Shown here: positions 26,089 to 35,589 of the stretch, in pieces
Numbering within the stretch: the stretch's first letter is position 1
How the letters are laid out: each line of letters opens with the position of its first letter
Notes under the pieces: model-generated
Told to the model about the DNA's origin: nothing
What the model saw: the letters and a program-made list of their open reading frames with translations, nothing else
Database searches by the model: none
NCBI RefSeq assembly: GCF_002080045.1
Contig: NZ_MUIN01000002.1
Location: 311,251-375,250 of the forward strand
DNA: 64,000 nt
Direction: 5' to 3'
Source of the DNA: Pseudomonas sp. Bc-h
GTDB lineage: Bacteria > Pseudomonadota > Gammaproteobacteria > Pseudomonadales > Pseudomonadaceae
Made by a program: the position numbers and the translations under genes

Positions 26089-27470
26089 GGTCGTCCGCCA
26101 TAGGTTTTCGAGAGAAGTACGTCAGCAGCGGCATCGTGGGTTTCACCTGCGGCCACATGGTTCAGATCGATGCCTCGGGTTTCCGGGCCAATCACAATCA
26201 TGGCCAGCGACACCAGGTTGATCACCGCGCAGAGCGATACCAATGGCCAAGGCGAATTACCTGACTGGCTCATGAGCCAGACAGCGATCATCGGCATCGG
26301 GCCGCCGACCAGCAGATTCGCGCCCGTATAGGCCAATGCCGAGCCCGAATAGCGCACCTGGGTGGGAAACGCCTCGGCGAATGCGACAGGTTGAATACCG
26401 CTCTGGAACTGGGTGAAGCCGAGAAAGAGCCCCATGATGGCCATGATTGCAGCGATGTTCTGGGTGTTCAGGATCGGGAAGTAGACTGTCAGAATCACCA
26501 GGGTCATGCACGACCCGAACGCGAGCGCCTTTTTGCGCCCCCATCGATCTGACAGATAGCCGCCGGCGAGCGCCCCGAATATTGCGCAGATGTTTGCCAC
26601 CATCAGCGACATGAACCCCATGGACTGAGTCAGTCCCAGGTGTTTGGTGAGGTAGCTGAGTGAAAAGATCACGATCAGGTAGAACAGTGCAGCGGGTGAG
26701 CAGAAAAACAGCATCAGCCGAACGATTGTTTTCGAGTGACTCCCCAACGCTGATTTGAGTGGGCTGCGCACGGTGTCTTTCTTGGTATCCCTCAACGCGA
26801 CAAACGCTGGCGTTTCGTCAACTTTGAGCCGTATGAAGATCGCCACCACGACCAAAATGAAGCTCATGAGAAAAGGGATGCGCCAGCCAAAACTTTCGAA
26901 CTGCGCGGCGCTAAGGGTTGCCGCCAGCCCCATCAACACGGCGTTCGCGAGGATCTGACTCAATGGCGAACACAGCCCTAACAATCCCGAGTAACGACCG
27001 CGCCGATCGGGAGCAGCATGCTCCAGCGCCATCAGCTGCGCGCCAGTCGACTCACCGCCCAGCGCAAAGCCTTGGATGATGCGCAGCAAAACCAGCAGTA
27101 TGGGAGCCCAGACGCCGACCTGGCCATAGGTCGGCAACAACCCCATCAACACAGAAGCCAGGCCCATCATGGTCACTGTCGCAAGCATCAAGTTGCGACG
27201 ACCCAGCTTGTCTCCCAGATAACCACAGGTGATCGCTCCCAGTGGACGAGCCGCCAGGCCGACACCGAAGGTTGCAAGCGATGCCAGCAAACCGGCGGTG
27301 GGCTCCATCGCCGGGAAGAAGAGCTTGGGCAGAACAGTCGCTGAAACGGCTCCATACAGGGTGAAATCGAACCATTCAAGGGCGGTGCCGATAGTGGCTG
27401 CCGTCACCGCCCTGCGCGACATGCGCGAATCCTGAGGTGTGCTACTCACTGTCTTCATGGTGGTGCTCAT
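26085..27470 (-). CDS. MHS family transporter, probable shikimate/quinate uptake
   Basis: A 12-segment MFS permease of the metabolite:proton symporter group: TIGTALEWFDFTLYGAVSATVLPKLFFP and LGDKLGRRNLM are hallmark motifs of ShiA/KgtP/ProP relatives, and the GGYLSDRWGRKKAL loop repeats the motif in the second half. The N-terminal start is uncertain among three nearby Met codons (27476, 27470, 27458), none with a strong ribosome binding site. It overlaps aroQ by four bases, and a LysR gene is divergent. This context points to a dehydroquinate-pathway acid as the substrate. Confidence 0.85.
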   Translation of the reverse strand: MSTTMKTVSSTPQDSRMSRRAVTAATIGTALEWFDFTLYGAVSATVLPKLFFPAMEPTAGLLASLATFGVGLAARPLGAITCGYLGDKLGRRNLMLATVTMMGLASVLMGLLPTYGQVGVWAPILLVLLRIIQGFALGGESTGAQLMALEHAAPDRRGRYSGLLGLCSPLSQILANAVLMGLAATLSAAQFESFGWRIPFLMSFILVVVAIFIRLKVDETPAFVALRDTKKDTVRSPLKSALGSHSKTIVRLMLFFCSPAALFYLIVIFSLSYLTKHLGLTQSMGFMSLMVANICAIFGALAGGYLSDRWGRKKALAFGSCMTLVILTVYFPILNTQNIAAIMAIMGLFLGFTQFQSGIQPVAFAEAFPTQVRYSGSALAYTGANLLVGGPMPMIAVWLMSQSGNSPWPLVSLCAVINLVSLAMIVIGPETRGIDLNHVAAGETHDAAADVLLSKTYGGRP

Positions 27471-27606
27471 CGTCATTGTTATCGTTATTGGAGACTGCTC
27501 CGTGCTCTGGAGGCATTGCCGGCAGATACGTCGAAGTGGGTAGACGGTAGCGCACGTTGCTTGCAAAATAATTATCGAAAATGTGATATTTCAATAAGCC
27601 TGGCTT

Positions 27607-27620
27607 ATAGGTTCACCTAT
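27607..27620. promoter_or_regulatory. Palindrome over the LysR start codon
   Basis: ATAGGT-TC-ACCTAT is a perfect inverted repeat whose right arm includes the first bases of the LysR start codon and whose left arm contains the only candidate ribosome binding site. It could be a binding site for autorepression, or a short hairpin limiting translation. The function is inferred. Confidence 0.35.
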
Positions 27621-28506
27621 GGAACTTCGTCACCTGAAAGCATTTGTCGTCGCGGCAGAGTTGCAGCACTTCAGCCAGGCTGCCGAGCAGCTCGGCATCG
27701 CCCAGCCCGCACTGAGCCAGTTGATCAGAACGTTGGAAAGCGAGCTGGGGCTGTCGCTGTTTCGCCGCGAGAATCGAGGGGTCGTACTCACTGCTGCGGG
27801 CATGGCGTTCGTTCCCCATGCCAGGCAATCCATCGACTCCAGTGAGCTGGCTATTGCAGCGGCTCGTCGGGCCCGTCGCGGTGAAGTGGGTGAAATCACC
27901 ATCGGCTATCATTCGGCCCTGCTTGAGCACAACCTGCCTCAACTGCTTCGGCACTACTTCACTGCGTTTCCGGACATCAAGGTCTCGTTGGTCGACGCAG
28001 GCATACGCGCGCAGTTCGACATGCTTCTCGAACACAAGATTGATCTGGCGTTCGCACGCGTGTTCAAGGATCACCTGCCCGACCGGTTACGCACGCATTA
28101 TTTCAGCCAGTCGCGCCTGGTGTTGCTGATTCCGGATAACAACCCTTTGGCCATGCGCTTCAACGGCGATTTGACGATTCTGCGACACGAGAAATTTGTG
28201 TTCCTCCAAGACCCGAACGGCATTGGCCTGACCTCGCATACGCTTCACGCCTGTCGGCTCAACCAACTGCACCCCGAGAATATCTTCTATGTGCCTTCAC
28301 TGATGAGCATTCCTGGTCTGGTTGCCGCAGGTATTGGCATCAGCATCGTCCCCGAGCCGATGGCTCGACTCACGATGCCAGGAGTTCATCTGTTTCCTCT
28401 CGACATGCCGGAGATGGTGAGCGAGCTGTCGCTGATTTCTCGGATCGACGAACGCTCAAGCGCTGTTCTGCACTTTATTGAAGAAGCGGATGGCTGGGGC
28501 CAGTGA
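27619..28506 (+). CDS. LysR family regulator of the transporter-aroQ operon
   Basis: A 295-residue LysR-type regulator of the CatR/BenM-like group: ELRHLKAFVVAAELQHFSQAAEQLGIAQPALSQLIRTLESELGLSLFRRENRGVVLT is the DNA-binding region, and EVGEITIGYHSALLEHNLPQLLRHYFTAFPDIKVSL begins the effector domain. Members of this group usually respond to aromatic-pathway metabolites. It is divergent from the MHS transporter and aroQ, 148 bases away, with A/T-rich sequence (AATAATTATCGAAAATGTGATATT) between the starts that could hold a T-N11-A LysR box. Confidence 0.92.
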   Translation: MELRHLKAFVVAAELQHFSQAAEQLGIAQPALSQLIRTLESELGLSLFRRENRGVVLTAAGMAFVPHARQSIDSSELAIAAARRARRGEVGEITIGYHSALLEHNLPQLLRHYFTAFPDIKVSLVDAGIRAQFDMLLEHKIDLAFARVFKDHLPDRLRTHYFSQSRLVLLIPDNNPLAMRFNGDLTILRHEKFVFLQDPNGIGLTSHTLHACRLNQLHPENIFYVPSLMSIPGLVAAGIGISIVPEPMARLTMPGVHLFPLDMPEMVSELSLISRIDERSSAVLHFIEEADGWGQ

Positions 28507-28652
28507 ATCAGTCGTAGTGAAACGCTGTCTCCGGTCAGATCCGTAAGGCACGCGCATTGAACCAATGGCGAGTCATCCTTTCTCTGCTGCGCCCAGGCGC
28601 CGCATGGAATATCCTTGCACCACGCAATCAACCTACAAGCAGTGGATAGACA

Positions 28653-29165
28653 ATGGGTTTTGAACAACTAGCTGAGCTACGTGACCAACTGAAGGCCGAA
28701 AAAGAGCAGGCAAAGACTGACAGCGCGAAGCCTCACAAACGCAAATCCGCCCCGCAATCGAAGCCTCGTGACCGTGACCCGGCGATGGAGGCGATCTGGC
28801 CGTTGCAGAGGCATTTTCCTTTGGCGTTTCCGGTCAATCCCGCCCCCAAGGTTCCGCTCAAGGAAGGGATTTTGAAGGATGCCGAGCAACATTTGGAGCT
28901 GCTCGGGATATCCCTCGAACAGCTCAAGCTCGGAATCTCTACCTGGTGTCGGGGGGCTCGATATTGGGCGAGCATGCTAGAGAACGCGCCGCGCCTGGAC
29001 TTAAATGGACAACCGGCCGGTGTGGTCACTGCCGCTCAGGCGATACACGCCAAGCAGCAAGCTTCACGGCAACGCAGTCAAGGCCGACGAAATCGTGGGA
29101 AGGCGCAAGCGCCTGCTGCGCAACCTGATGCGAATGCCGCAGTGCACACAGCATCGACTGACTAA
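28653..29165 (+). CDS. ProQ/FinO domain RNA-binding protein
   Basis: A 170-residue protein with one ProQ/FinO domain (residues about 48-125): AIWPLQRHFPLAFPVNPAPKVPLKEGILKDAEQH, LGISLEQLKLGISTWCRGARYWASMLENAPRLDLNGQPAGVVTAAQAIHA. Both flanks are low complexity: a Lys/Ser-rich N-terminus and an Arg/Ala/Gln-rich tail (RQRSQGRRNRGKAQAPAAQ) suited to RNA binding. FinO-domain proteins act as RNA chaperones and sRNA matchmakers in Gram-negatives. GTGGA about 6 bases before the ATG is a modest ribosome binding site. No RNA partner is visible nearby. Confidence 0.88.
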   Translation: MGFEQLAELRDQLKAEKEQAKTDSAKPHKRKSAPQSKPRDRDPAMEAIWPLQRHFPLAFPVNPAPKVPLKEGILKDAEQHLELLGISLEQLKLGISTWCRGARYWASMLENAPRLDLNGQPAGVVTAAQAIHAKQQASRQRSQGRRNRGKAQAPAAQPDANAAVHTASTD

Positions 29166-29444
29166 AAGGAAGACTGTGCAACGTGGCGGCAACAACCCGG
29201 ATCGACTGGCGAGCACCGAATAAACCAGCGTACGAAATGTCGCGTCGCAGCGTTGCAAATCTCCAATGAGCAGACCCCTTTCAAGAAGCGACGGCCGCGT
29301 ATAGATGCTTGGTAGGCGATGCCTTTATCGCGCGACTGGGACGCGGATTTCCCGCAGTCCAAAGCCAGTCAAGCCTTGAGGTCAATGATCGAACCCCTCC
29401 CCGCCAGAAGGGTCTGTTTCTGTATTACTTTCGGAATACAGACC

Positions 29445-30257
29445 ATGTCAGCGCATCACAGCCTTGTAATACTTGCACGGGGCGGATACGCCGCTCGCGG
29501 AATGCTTTACCTGATCATCGGCATCTTTGCATTGCTGGCCGCCCAGGATTCAACAAAACCCAAAGACAGCCACAAAAGCCTGGAGGCCTTGTTAGGTCAG
29601 CCGTTCGGCTATTTTCTCGTGGGACTTGTGGTCGTGGGGCTGCTCGCATTTGCGGCCTGGCGGGTGCTGCAAGCTACGCGTGACGTCGACCACCACGGCA
29701 AAAACCTCAGGGGATTGACCATTCGCGCTGGCCTGCTGGCGGGAGGTTTGGTCAACGGTGCCCTGGCATTCTTTGCGTTAGGCCTGCTCATGAGCGGAAT
29801 CAAAAGCTCGGACGATTCCGGAGGGCAAACCAAGGATTGGCTGGCGCATCTTCTATCTTGGGAACACTCCAATTTACTGGTGTACTTGATCGCTCTCATC
29901 CCGTTAGGTGTTGGAATTGCTCACATCATCAAGGGATGGAAGGCGTCGTTTGAACAATATTTTGAGGCCGACGAAGACGTCATGCGGTACGTGCGCCCGG
30001 TGTCCCGGTTTGGCCTGATTGCCCGTGGAGTCGTTTTTATAGAGATTGCGTTGCTGCTGGGAGTGAGCGGTTCAGCTTATCAAGCAATGGATCCGCCTGG
30101 TATGAAGGAAGCGCTCGACGCGCTACAACATCTACCCGCTGGATGGCTGGTTTTGATCGTGATGGCCTTGGGGCTCATTGCATTCTCGGTTTACAGCTTC
30201 TCCGAGGCCTTCTGGCGGAAGATCAATATGGAAGTGCCAGGCATGCCGAGAGCGTAG
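29445..30257 (+). CDS. DUF1206 membrane protein
   Basis: A 270-residue inner-membrane protein with three repeats of the DUF1206 type, each with two membrane segments: ILARGGYAARGMLYLIIGIFALLA, then GLTIRAGLLAGGLVNGALAFFALG, then FGLIARGVVFIEIALLLG. ARG(G/V) at the start of each unit is the family hallmark. Its function is unknown. The start at 29445 was chosen because family proteins begin just before the first repeat; the ribosome binding site is weak (CGGAA). The last 48 bases have a degraded copy at 12223. Confidence 0.88.
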   Translation: MSAHHSLVILARGGYAARGMLYLIIGIFALLAAQDSTKPKDSHKSLEALLGQPFGYFLVGLVVVGLLAFAAWRVLQATRDVDHHGKNLRGLTIRAGLLAGGLVNGALAFFALGLLMSGIKSSDDSGGQTKDWLAHLLSWEHSNLLVYLIALIPLGVGIAHIIKGWKASFEQYFEADEDVMRYVRPVSRFGLIARGVVFIEIALLLGVSGSAYQAMDPPGMKEALDALQHLPAGWLVLIVMALGLIAFSVYSFSEAFWRKINMEVPGMPRA

Positions 30258-30317
30258 GCAACGGTCCCAACGCGTCTAGAGGGACGGCAGACGGGTCAAA
30301 GCAAAACGGGGCTCAAC

Positions 30318-32084
30318 TCAACGAACCCGGCCCCGGCTCTTCACAGCCAGATCCAGGGCTCTCTGCATATCCAGGCGGGCTGAGCGACCCACGTCCTTGT
30401 CGTTGAGCTGATAGTTGCGTTCAGATGGCAGTATGGGTGCGGTCAGGTCTTCAGCGTCCATTGGCTCGAAGTCGTAGTTATCACCGATAGCCATCGCACT
30501 GCGTCGCAGCAACATACGCAGCTGTTCTGGCTTGAGTTCCGGGTTGATCGAGAGCATTGCGGCCAGCAAACCGGTGACCATGGGTGTGGCATAAGAAGTC
30601 CCGCAATGCACGGCGCCTGTCTGATCGGCCTTCGTCGTTGACGCATGCACACACGCGGACGCCGTGATGTCGACGCGCATGTCGATGTTGGAGGAGTTGC
30701 GTTTGACGGCGTAGGCCGGATTGTCCACAGCGATGCCTGTGCGCTCGTTACGCTGGTGTCCACCCACCACTAACAGCTGCTCGGTTATGAAGGACGACGG
30801 CAACCGGTATTCATCAGTGCCCGAGAACGAAGATCCATTGCCCGCAGAGTTCACCACGACCACATCCGGATGTTCCTTGCGCAGCCATAGGAAGAACTCC
30901 TCCAGCAGTTCTTCGTAACCTCCCATCGCGATGCCCGAACGAAGCAGGGAGTCAACTTCGTCACCTTCAACGTTCCTGGCGCCGACACGATGAATGCCCC
31001 AGCTCCAGTTGAGCACCCGGACTCCGTCCTCGACGAGGTTCACGGAAGCTGCGATGTTGGCGGTGATGCCAGCATCGGAGTTACGTTCCACGATGACCTC
31101 GAAGCCGCCGCTGGTTTTGTCCAGGCCCCTCAGGAATCCGGTATTCCCGCCCTGATCCCAACTGGCCGCAAGGATCCCGGCAACGGTTGTCCCATGCCCC
31201 TGCGGCTTTTCTGAGTCGCGAGCATAGACGCAGGTTCGTGGTACGGAGCATGGCCCGAGATAGTCGGCAAAGTCTGGCGTATCGAAGTCGACATCACGCT
31301 CGATCAGTCCGACGCGAATTGGCTGGGGATCAATAGCGGCCTGCTTGGCAGGTATGCGTCGTTGGTAGTAGTTCACCGCGTCGAGGAATCGGTTGGCGGC
31401 CCACTCATCAGAGTCGGGTTCCGGCTTGCCGGGTTCGGCGGGGCGACTTGCACCCTCCTCCGCCCGCTCAGGCGCCGATTCTTCGATAACGACAGCATCT
31501 ACGCTGATCTCGCTGCCCAGACGCAATACAAGGGCGTCCCGTTGCACCAGATCCCTGGCAGGCAACCGAAGCTGATACAGGTTCAACGGGGCGATGCTGC
31601 CCACCACCTTCGCTCCGTACTTCGCCGCGAGTCTCTCGGCCTCCTTGCGGCCATCGTGATCTTCCTCGATCACCAAGCTAATGAGGTCGACGTAAGAAGT
31701 CAGGCCATCCATGTTCTTCGCCACTTCGTTCGGCCCTGCGGCCACAACATGACTATTGCCCATGGTGAGCCAGACCGCATTGCTCTGGCGCTGATCATCC
31801 CTCACATAAAGCGGGCCACTTTTATGCTCCGTGCTTTTCACCTGCACTCGCAGCTGATCGCCATCGCGCCGGACGACCCGCTCGGAGAGCGACTCTCCGT
31901 TGAGGTATACAGCAGGTACACCGGCGGTCAGCCCTCTGACTTTCAGGCACCACTCCTGGCGCTGGCTTTCAAGTAGATCACCGCAACGATTCAGACTTTC
32001 AACACGCAGGGGGTCTTCAGCGTTCGCCATCACGCTTAAAGCCAGCGTGCACACGCCAGCATACGAGGCAGATCGAGATGCCAT
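30318..32084 (-). CDS. Exported subtilisin-like (S8) serine protease with altered catalytic Asp
   Basis: A 588-residue protease with a signal peptide (MASRSASYAG..MANA, cleavage near 22). Residues 23-250 are an unrecognised N-terminal region that may act as a prodomain. The S8 domain then has QGHGTTVAGILA (His 297), VNSAGNGSS (oxyanion Asn 416) and CGTSYATPMVTG (nucleophile Ser 497). The first triad motif, usually VIDTGVD or VIDSD, reads LIERDVDFD here, placing Glu 262 where the catalytic Asp should be. It ends near the DUF1206 gene, convergently. Because the other residues are intact, it may be active with a Glu, or be a pseudo-enzyme. Confidence 0.85.
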   Translation of the reverse strand: MASRSASYAGVCTLALSVMANAEDPLRVESLNRCGDLLESQRQEWCLKVRGLTAGVPAVYLNGESLSERVVRRDGDQLRVQVKSTEHKSGPLYVRDDQRQSNAVWLTMGNSHVVAAGPNEVAKNMDGLTSYVDLISLVIEEDHDGRKEAERLAAKYGAKVVGSIAPLNLYQLRLPARDLVQRDALVLRLGSEISVDAVVIEESAPERAEEGASRPAEPGKPEPDSDEWAANRFLDAVNYYQRRIPAKQAAIDPQPIRVGLIERDVDFDTPDFADYLGPCSVPRTCVYARDSEKPQGHGTTVAGILAASWDQGGNTGFLRGLDKTSGGFEVIVERNSDAGITANIAASVNLVEDGVRVLNWSWGIHRVGARNVEGDEVDSLLRSGIAMGGYEELLEEFFLWLRKEHPDVVVVNSAGNGSSFSGTDEYRLPSSFITEQLLVVGGHQRNERTGIAVDNPAYAVKRNSSNIDMRVDITASACVHASTTKADQTGAVHCGTSYATPMVTGLLAAMLSINPELKPEQLRMLLRRSAMAIGDNYDFEPMDAEDLTAPILPSERNYQLNDKDVGRSARLDMQRALDLAVKSRGRVR

Positions 32085-32221
32085 GAATCAAATTCCCAAT
32101 TGGACGCTTTGAGAGTTCCGACTGGCGACTCGCCCGCTTCGTTCAAAACCAGGATCGGCAACGCCCGGCAGAAATGAACAGTGTCAGGCGTGTTGAATCT
32201 CTTCGCACATCGCACCGGAAC

Positions 32222-32244
32222 AAAAAAGCCGCCCTAAGGCGGCT
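32222..32244 (-). terminator. Terminator of the MvaT-family gene
   Basis: Read on the minus strand, AGCCGCC-TTAG-GGCGGCT forms a 7-bp stem with a 4-base loop followed by TTTTT. It lies 18 bases after the MvaT-family stop. Confidence 0.9.
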
Positions 32245-32261
32245 CTCGTTCCAGCATCAAC

Positions 32262-32633
32262 TTACTTGACCAGCCACGACTCAACCTCTGCGCTACCAAA
32301 TTGATTTTTCCACGCCTTGAGCAGTTTATGGTTTCCGCCCTTGGTCTCTACAACCTCGCCTGTCAGTGGGCTCTTGTAGACTTTTACAGAGCGTGCCTTG
32401 CGAGTCGCTTTCTCGGTCGGTGCCGGGGTGCCTTTACGGCCTTTGCCTGGCTGCGGCTCCAGGATGTTGACCACGTCACGGAGACTGAAGCTGTACTCAC
32501 CCAGGAGGTCGCGCAGTCTGGTTTCAAATTCGATTTCTTTCTTCAAACCGCTATCGTTTTTTAGCGTTTCCAGCTCGGCGAGCTGAGCGGCGAGTTGTTG
32601 TTCAAGGGCGCGAAATTCTGCGAGGCGGGACAT
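32262..32633 (-). CDS. MvaT/MvaU family H-NS-like silencer
   Basis: A 123-residue nucleoid protein of the Pseudomonas xenogeneic silencer family. Residues 1-60 form the coiled-coil oligomerisation part (FRALEQQLAAQLAELETLKNDSGLKKEIEFETRLRDLLGEYSFSLRDV). A Lys/Arg-rich linker follows, then the DNA-binding domain KSPLTGEVVETKGGNHKLLKAWKNQFGSAEVESWL. MvaT proteins bind AT-rich DNA and silence accessory genes. GGAG before the ATG ending at 32633 sets the start. It differs from canonical MvaT in the N-terminal sequence, so I name the family only. Confidence 0.93.
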   Translation of the reverse strand: MSRLAEFRALEQQLAAQLAELETLKNDSGLKKEIEFETRLRDLLGEYSFSLRDVVNILEPQPGKGRKGTPAPTEKATRKARSVKVYKSPLTGEVVETKGGNHKLLKAWKNQFGSAEVESWLVK

Positions 32634-32713
32634 GTGTAACTCCGGATGAACTGATGGTAAGTAAAGGTTAGTTGATTGCGGCTTCCCTATCATAGGCCTG
32701 AAAGTGAAGTCAG

Positions 32714-34858
32714 CTATACAACAGTCCCCTCATGCTTTCCTAGCAATGTGCTCACATTCAGAACCAACGCTTCGAGCGCGAAGGGTTTCGTCAGGACAAC
32801 CGTGCCCAACTCTAGCGGCTGACTGGAGACGATGGAGGGTTCGGCATAACCCGTCATGAGCAATACCGGTAGATTCGGTCTGCATTTACGGGCGGCATCG
32901 GCCATGCGGCGACCATCTATCCCTCCCGGAAGGCCAATATCAGTAACGAGCAAGTCAATCGGGGTATCAGACTGGAGCAACTGCAGCCCCGACAGCCCGT
33001 CGGCAGCCTCAATCACACGGTAGCCGAGGTTGCCAAGAGCTTCGCTGACAAACATGCGAACAGATGGCTCATCATCAACGACGAGCACTGTTTCTCCTGA
33101 AACACTAAGGCCGACTTCCGGTTTTGGCTCAGCCAGCACGATGGCTTCATCTTGAGCGGCCACGACTGGCAATTGCAGGTAAACCCGGGTTCCGGCCCCT
33201 GCCTCAGACTCAATCTTTATCTGCCCGCCCGATTGCTTCACAAAGCCGTAGACCATGGACAATCCGAGGCCGGTTCCTGCGCCTACCGGCTTGGTCGTGA
33301 AAAAAGGGTCGAAGGCTTTGGACAGCGTTTCTACACTCATCCCGACGCCGTCGTCGGCAACACAGATGGTCAGATAGGTTCCCGCAGAGAGCTCTGCGTC
33401 AAGCTCAGGCCCTGGTTCAAGAGACTGGTTGAAGGTCTTGATCGAAATGGTTCCGCCTGCGCCGGATGCGTCCCGAGAGTTGATGCACAGGTTAAGCAGA
33501 GAGTTTTCCACCTGAGCCGGGTCGACGAGGCATGTATTTTCCACCGCTGTCAGGTCAACTTTCAAATCAATGGTCGGCCCGACAGTTCGGCGGATGAGCT
33601 CTTCCATGTCCGCGATCAAGGTATGAACATTGGTATGTACAGGAAGCAACGTCTGACGACGGGAAAACGCCAGTAGCCGATGAGTCAGTGCCGCAGCCCG
33701 TTGCGCCGCGCCATAGGCAACGCCGACATACCGCTCCACATCTGCAGTGCGGCCTTGATGGAGTCGCATCTTGATCAGATCCAGGCTGCCTGTAATACCG
33801 GCAAGCAGGTTATTGAAGTCATGGGCAATGCCACCTGTGAGTTGTCCAATCGCCTCCATTTTCTGTGACTGGCGCAGCGCGGCTTGGGCGTCCTCACGTG
33901 CAGCCACAGCCTCAGTCACACGAGCTTCCAGATTACGATTGAGATCCAGAAGTGCAGTCTCAGCCCGCTTTCGCGCCGTTACGTCGATCGACGAGCCGAT
34001 CAAACCGATGACCTCACCTGACTCGTCCAGGAGTGGCGCTTTGGCTGAGAGCCAGGTGGTCGCAGATCCATCAGGCATGTCGACCCGTTCTTCGATCTGC
34101 TCGGCCACGCCGCTTCGCATGATGCGCTGATCGGTCTCCATCACCTGGAGTGCCTGAGCCTTGTCTTCCAGGAACTCCAGATCCGTTTTGCCCAGGTAGA
34201 ACTCTGGCGGTTTGCCGATCAGCTCGGTAGTCCCATGGTTAGCCACCAGGATCCTACCTTCCAGATCCTTGGCGTAAACCACGCCAGGTACAGCCGCTGT
34301 GAACGTTCTGAGTAAGGCTGACATTCGGTCTCGCTCAGCTTCGGCAGCCTTGCGCAACTCGATATTCATCAGCACACCCGGAAAGCGCACCGCCTGTCCT
34401 TGCGCGTCAAGCTCGGCACGGCCATTGGCCTCTACCCACCGGTAGCACCCGTTATCCTGACGCACGCGATATTCACATCGAAACGCACCGCCCCTCGCCA
34501 TCGTTTGTTCAATGTCAAACGCCAGGCGGTCAACATCGTCAGGATGAATGGAGGAGAAAGCTTCCGCGATGGGAATTCCGGATATGCAGCGCTCCACGGG
34601 CAGACCAAATGTGCGCGAAAAGCGCTCGTCCGCTGTGACTCGGTCGTCGGGAATGTCCCAGACCCACGTGCCGATGATGGCCCCGGCATCGAGGGCGAGC
34701 TGCAGCCGCTCGGAGGCGTCTGCCGGGAATTCGGAGCTCTGTGCTTCGGAGCTCTTTGCTTCGGAGCTCTTTGCTTCGGAGCTCTTTGCTTTGGAACTCT
34801 GTGCTGAAGAAGGTGAAGCCACTGGTTGAATCAGGGGTTTGGAGCTGTATTGTTTCAT
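32714..34858 (-). CDS. Hybrid histidine kinase, PAS-PAS-HisKA-HATPase-REC
   Basis: A 714-residue soluble hybrid sensor. A low-complexity N-terminus (residues 21-43) contains AKSSE-type repeats. PAS domains lie near 50-170 and 182-300, with PAC-like [21 protein letters not shown]. The HisKA motif is [19 protein letters not shown] with His 346. Then come the ATPase boxes ([29 protein letters not shown]) and a C-terminal receiver with Asp 640 in [11 protein letters not shown]. No membrane segment is seen, so it senses a cytosolic cue. A short GAGG precedes the ATG. The partner that receives the phosphate is not adjacent. Confidence 0.92.
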   Translation of the reverse strand: MKQYSSKPLIQPVASPSSAQSSKAKSSEAKSSEAKSSEAQSSEFPADASERLQLALDAGAIIGTWVWDIPDDRVTADERFSRTFGLPVERCISGIPIAEAFSSIHPDDVDRLAFDIEQTMARGGAFRCEYRVRQDNGCYRWVEANGRAELDAQGQAVRFPGVLMNIELRKAAEAERDRMSALLRTFTAAVPGVVYAKDLEGRILVANHGTTELIGKPPEFYLGKTDLEFLEDKAQALQVMETDQRIMRSGVAEQIEERVDMPDGSATTWLSAKAPLLDESGEVIGLIGSSIDVTARKRAETALLDLNRNLEARVTEAVAAREDAQAALRQSQKMEAIGQLTGGIAHDFNNLLAGITGSLDLIKMRLHQGRTADVERYVGVAYGAAQRAAALTHRLLAFSRRQTLLPVHTNVHTLIADMEELIRRTVGPTIDLKVDLTAVENTCLVDPAQVENSLLNLCINSRDASGAGGTISIKTFNQSLEPGPELDAELSAGTYLTICVADDGVGMSVETLSKAFDPFFTTKPVGAGTGLGLSMVYGFVKQSGGQIKIESEAGAGTRVYLQLPVVAAQDEAIVLAEPKPEVGLSVSGETVLVVDDEPSVRMFVSEALGNLGYRVIEAADGLSGLQLLQSDTPIDLLVTDIGLPGGIDGRRMADAARKCRPNLPVLLMTGYAEPSIVSSQPLELGTVVLTKPFALEALVLNVSTLLGKHEGTVV
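34733..34805 (-). repeat. 15-bp in-frame tandem repeat inside the hybrid kinase gene
   Basis: On the coding strand the unit GCAAAGAGCTCCGAA occurs three times in a row, with diverged copies at both ends, coding for repeated [11 protein letters not shown] 15-bp unit stays in frame, so copy-number change would alter only linker length. Such repeats often vary between strains. Confidence 0.75.
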
Positions 34859-34956
34859 CCCTACCTCGGTGACCTTTCACCCACGAAGTCTGAAGAATAA
34901 CCGCATTCAGGTCGACCGACCGGCACGCGCTTGAAAAATCGAGCCAAGTTGCCTCC

Positions 34957-35310
34957 TCAAACGCTGCCATGGGGCGCCAGGCGCTCGCTCAGGTATTCCA
35001 GCAGGACGCTCACTTTGGGCAACGATTCCCGTGATTTGAGCCATACGAGGTTCATCGGCAGGCCGTCGGTAGCCAGCTCCGGTAACACCTCTATGCAGTG
35101 GTGATTCTCCAGCTCCGCGACTGAGCCTGGAGTTCCGTGCTCACCGAGATAACCGGGTGCAGCGCAGAACACCAGGCGCTGGGCACCTATGAAGCGATGA
35201 CCAAGACCAGGAGGCCAAGCGTCCGGCCCACCGATTCTCACGACGATGTCGATCCCCTCATGAACCGGATCGATGAAGCGGTCCGAGAACGATATATGCG
35301 GCTGGAGCAG
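34957..35310 (-). pseudogene. LysR regulator remnant (effector-domain pieces)
   Basis: On the minus strand HISFSDRFIDPVHEGIDIVVRIGG, LGHRFIGAQRLVFCAAPGYLGEHG and SVAELENHHCI are LysR effector-domain sequence. Then, without a break, EVLPELATDGLPMNLVWLKSRESLPKVSVLLEYL is the C-terminal part. The family has about 70 residues between these two blocks, so an in-frame deletion joined them. The N-terminal helix-turn-helix half is absent. The remnant faces away from the transporter remnant at 35330, which also lacks its 5' half. Confidence 0.75.
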
Positions 35311-35329
35311 CAGATACGCTCTGCCACCG

Positions 35330-35553
35330 CACTCTTCCCTATATGCCAGGTTCGCGTGATGCAGGCGGGAGCGAAGGCCCAAGCCCTCGCCGCGTCGCTG
35401 AATATTTCTACTGCGAACGCAGGGATCGGGCTTGGCGCAATCCTGGGTGGGCTGGGTATCGGGCAGTTTGGCCTTGGGGCGTTGGGTGGGATCGCGACGA
35501 TCATTGCCGCAATGGCAATCGTCGTGGCGCTACTAATGATGCCCAAGCGCTGA
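35330..35553 (+). pseudogene. C-terminal remnant of a DHA1-type MFS transporter
   Basis: The plus-strand reading CQVRVMQAGAKAQALAASLNISTANAGIGLGAILGGLGIGQFGLGALGGIATIIAAMAIVVALLMMPKR matches the last two helices of AraJ/NepI-like exporters, where (L)QxRVM..A..A..LASSLNI..FN.G is characteristic. Only about 70 of 400 residues remain. A Met at 35359 could start a short peptide, but no ribosome binding site supports it. A strong terminator follows at 35590, consistent with a formerly complete gene. Confidence 0.65.
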
Positions 35554-35589
35554 GACGTACAATCGAGCAGCGCTTCGCTTAAATGCAAA

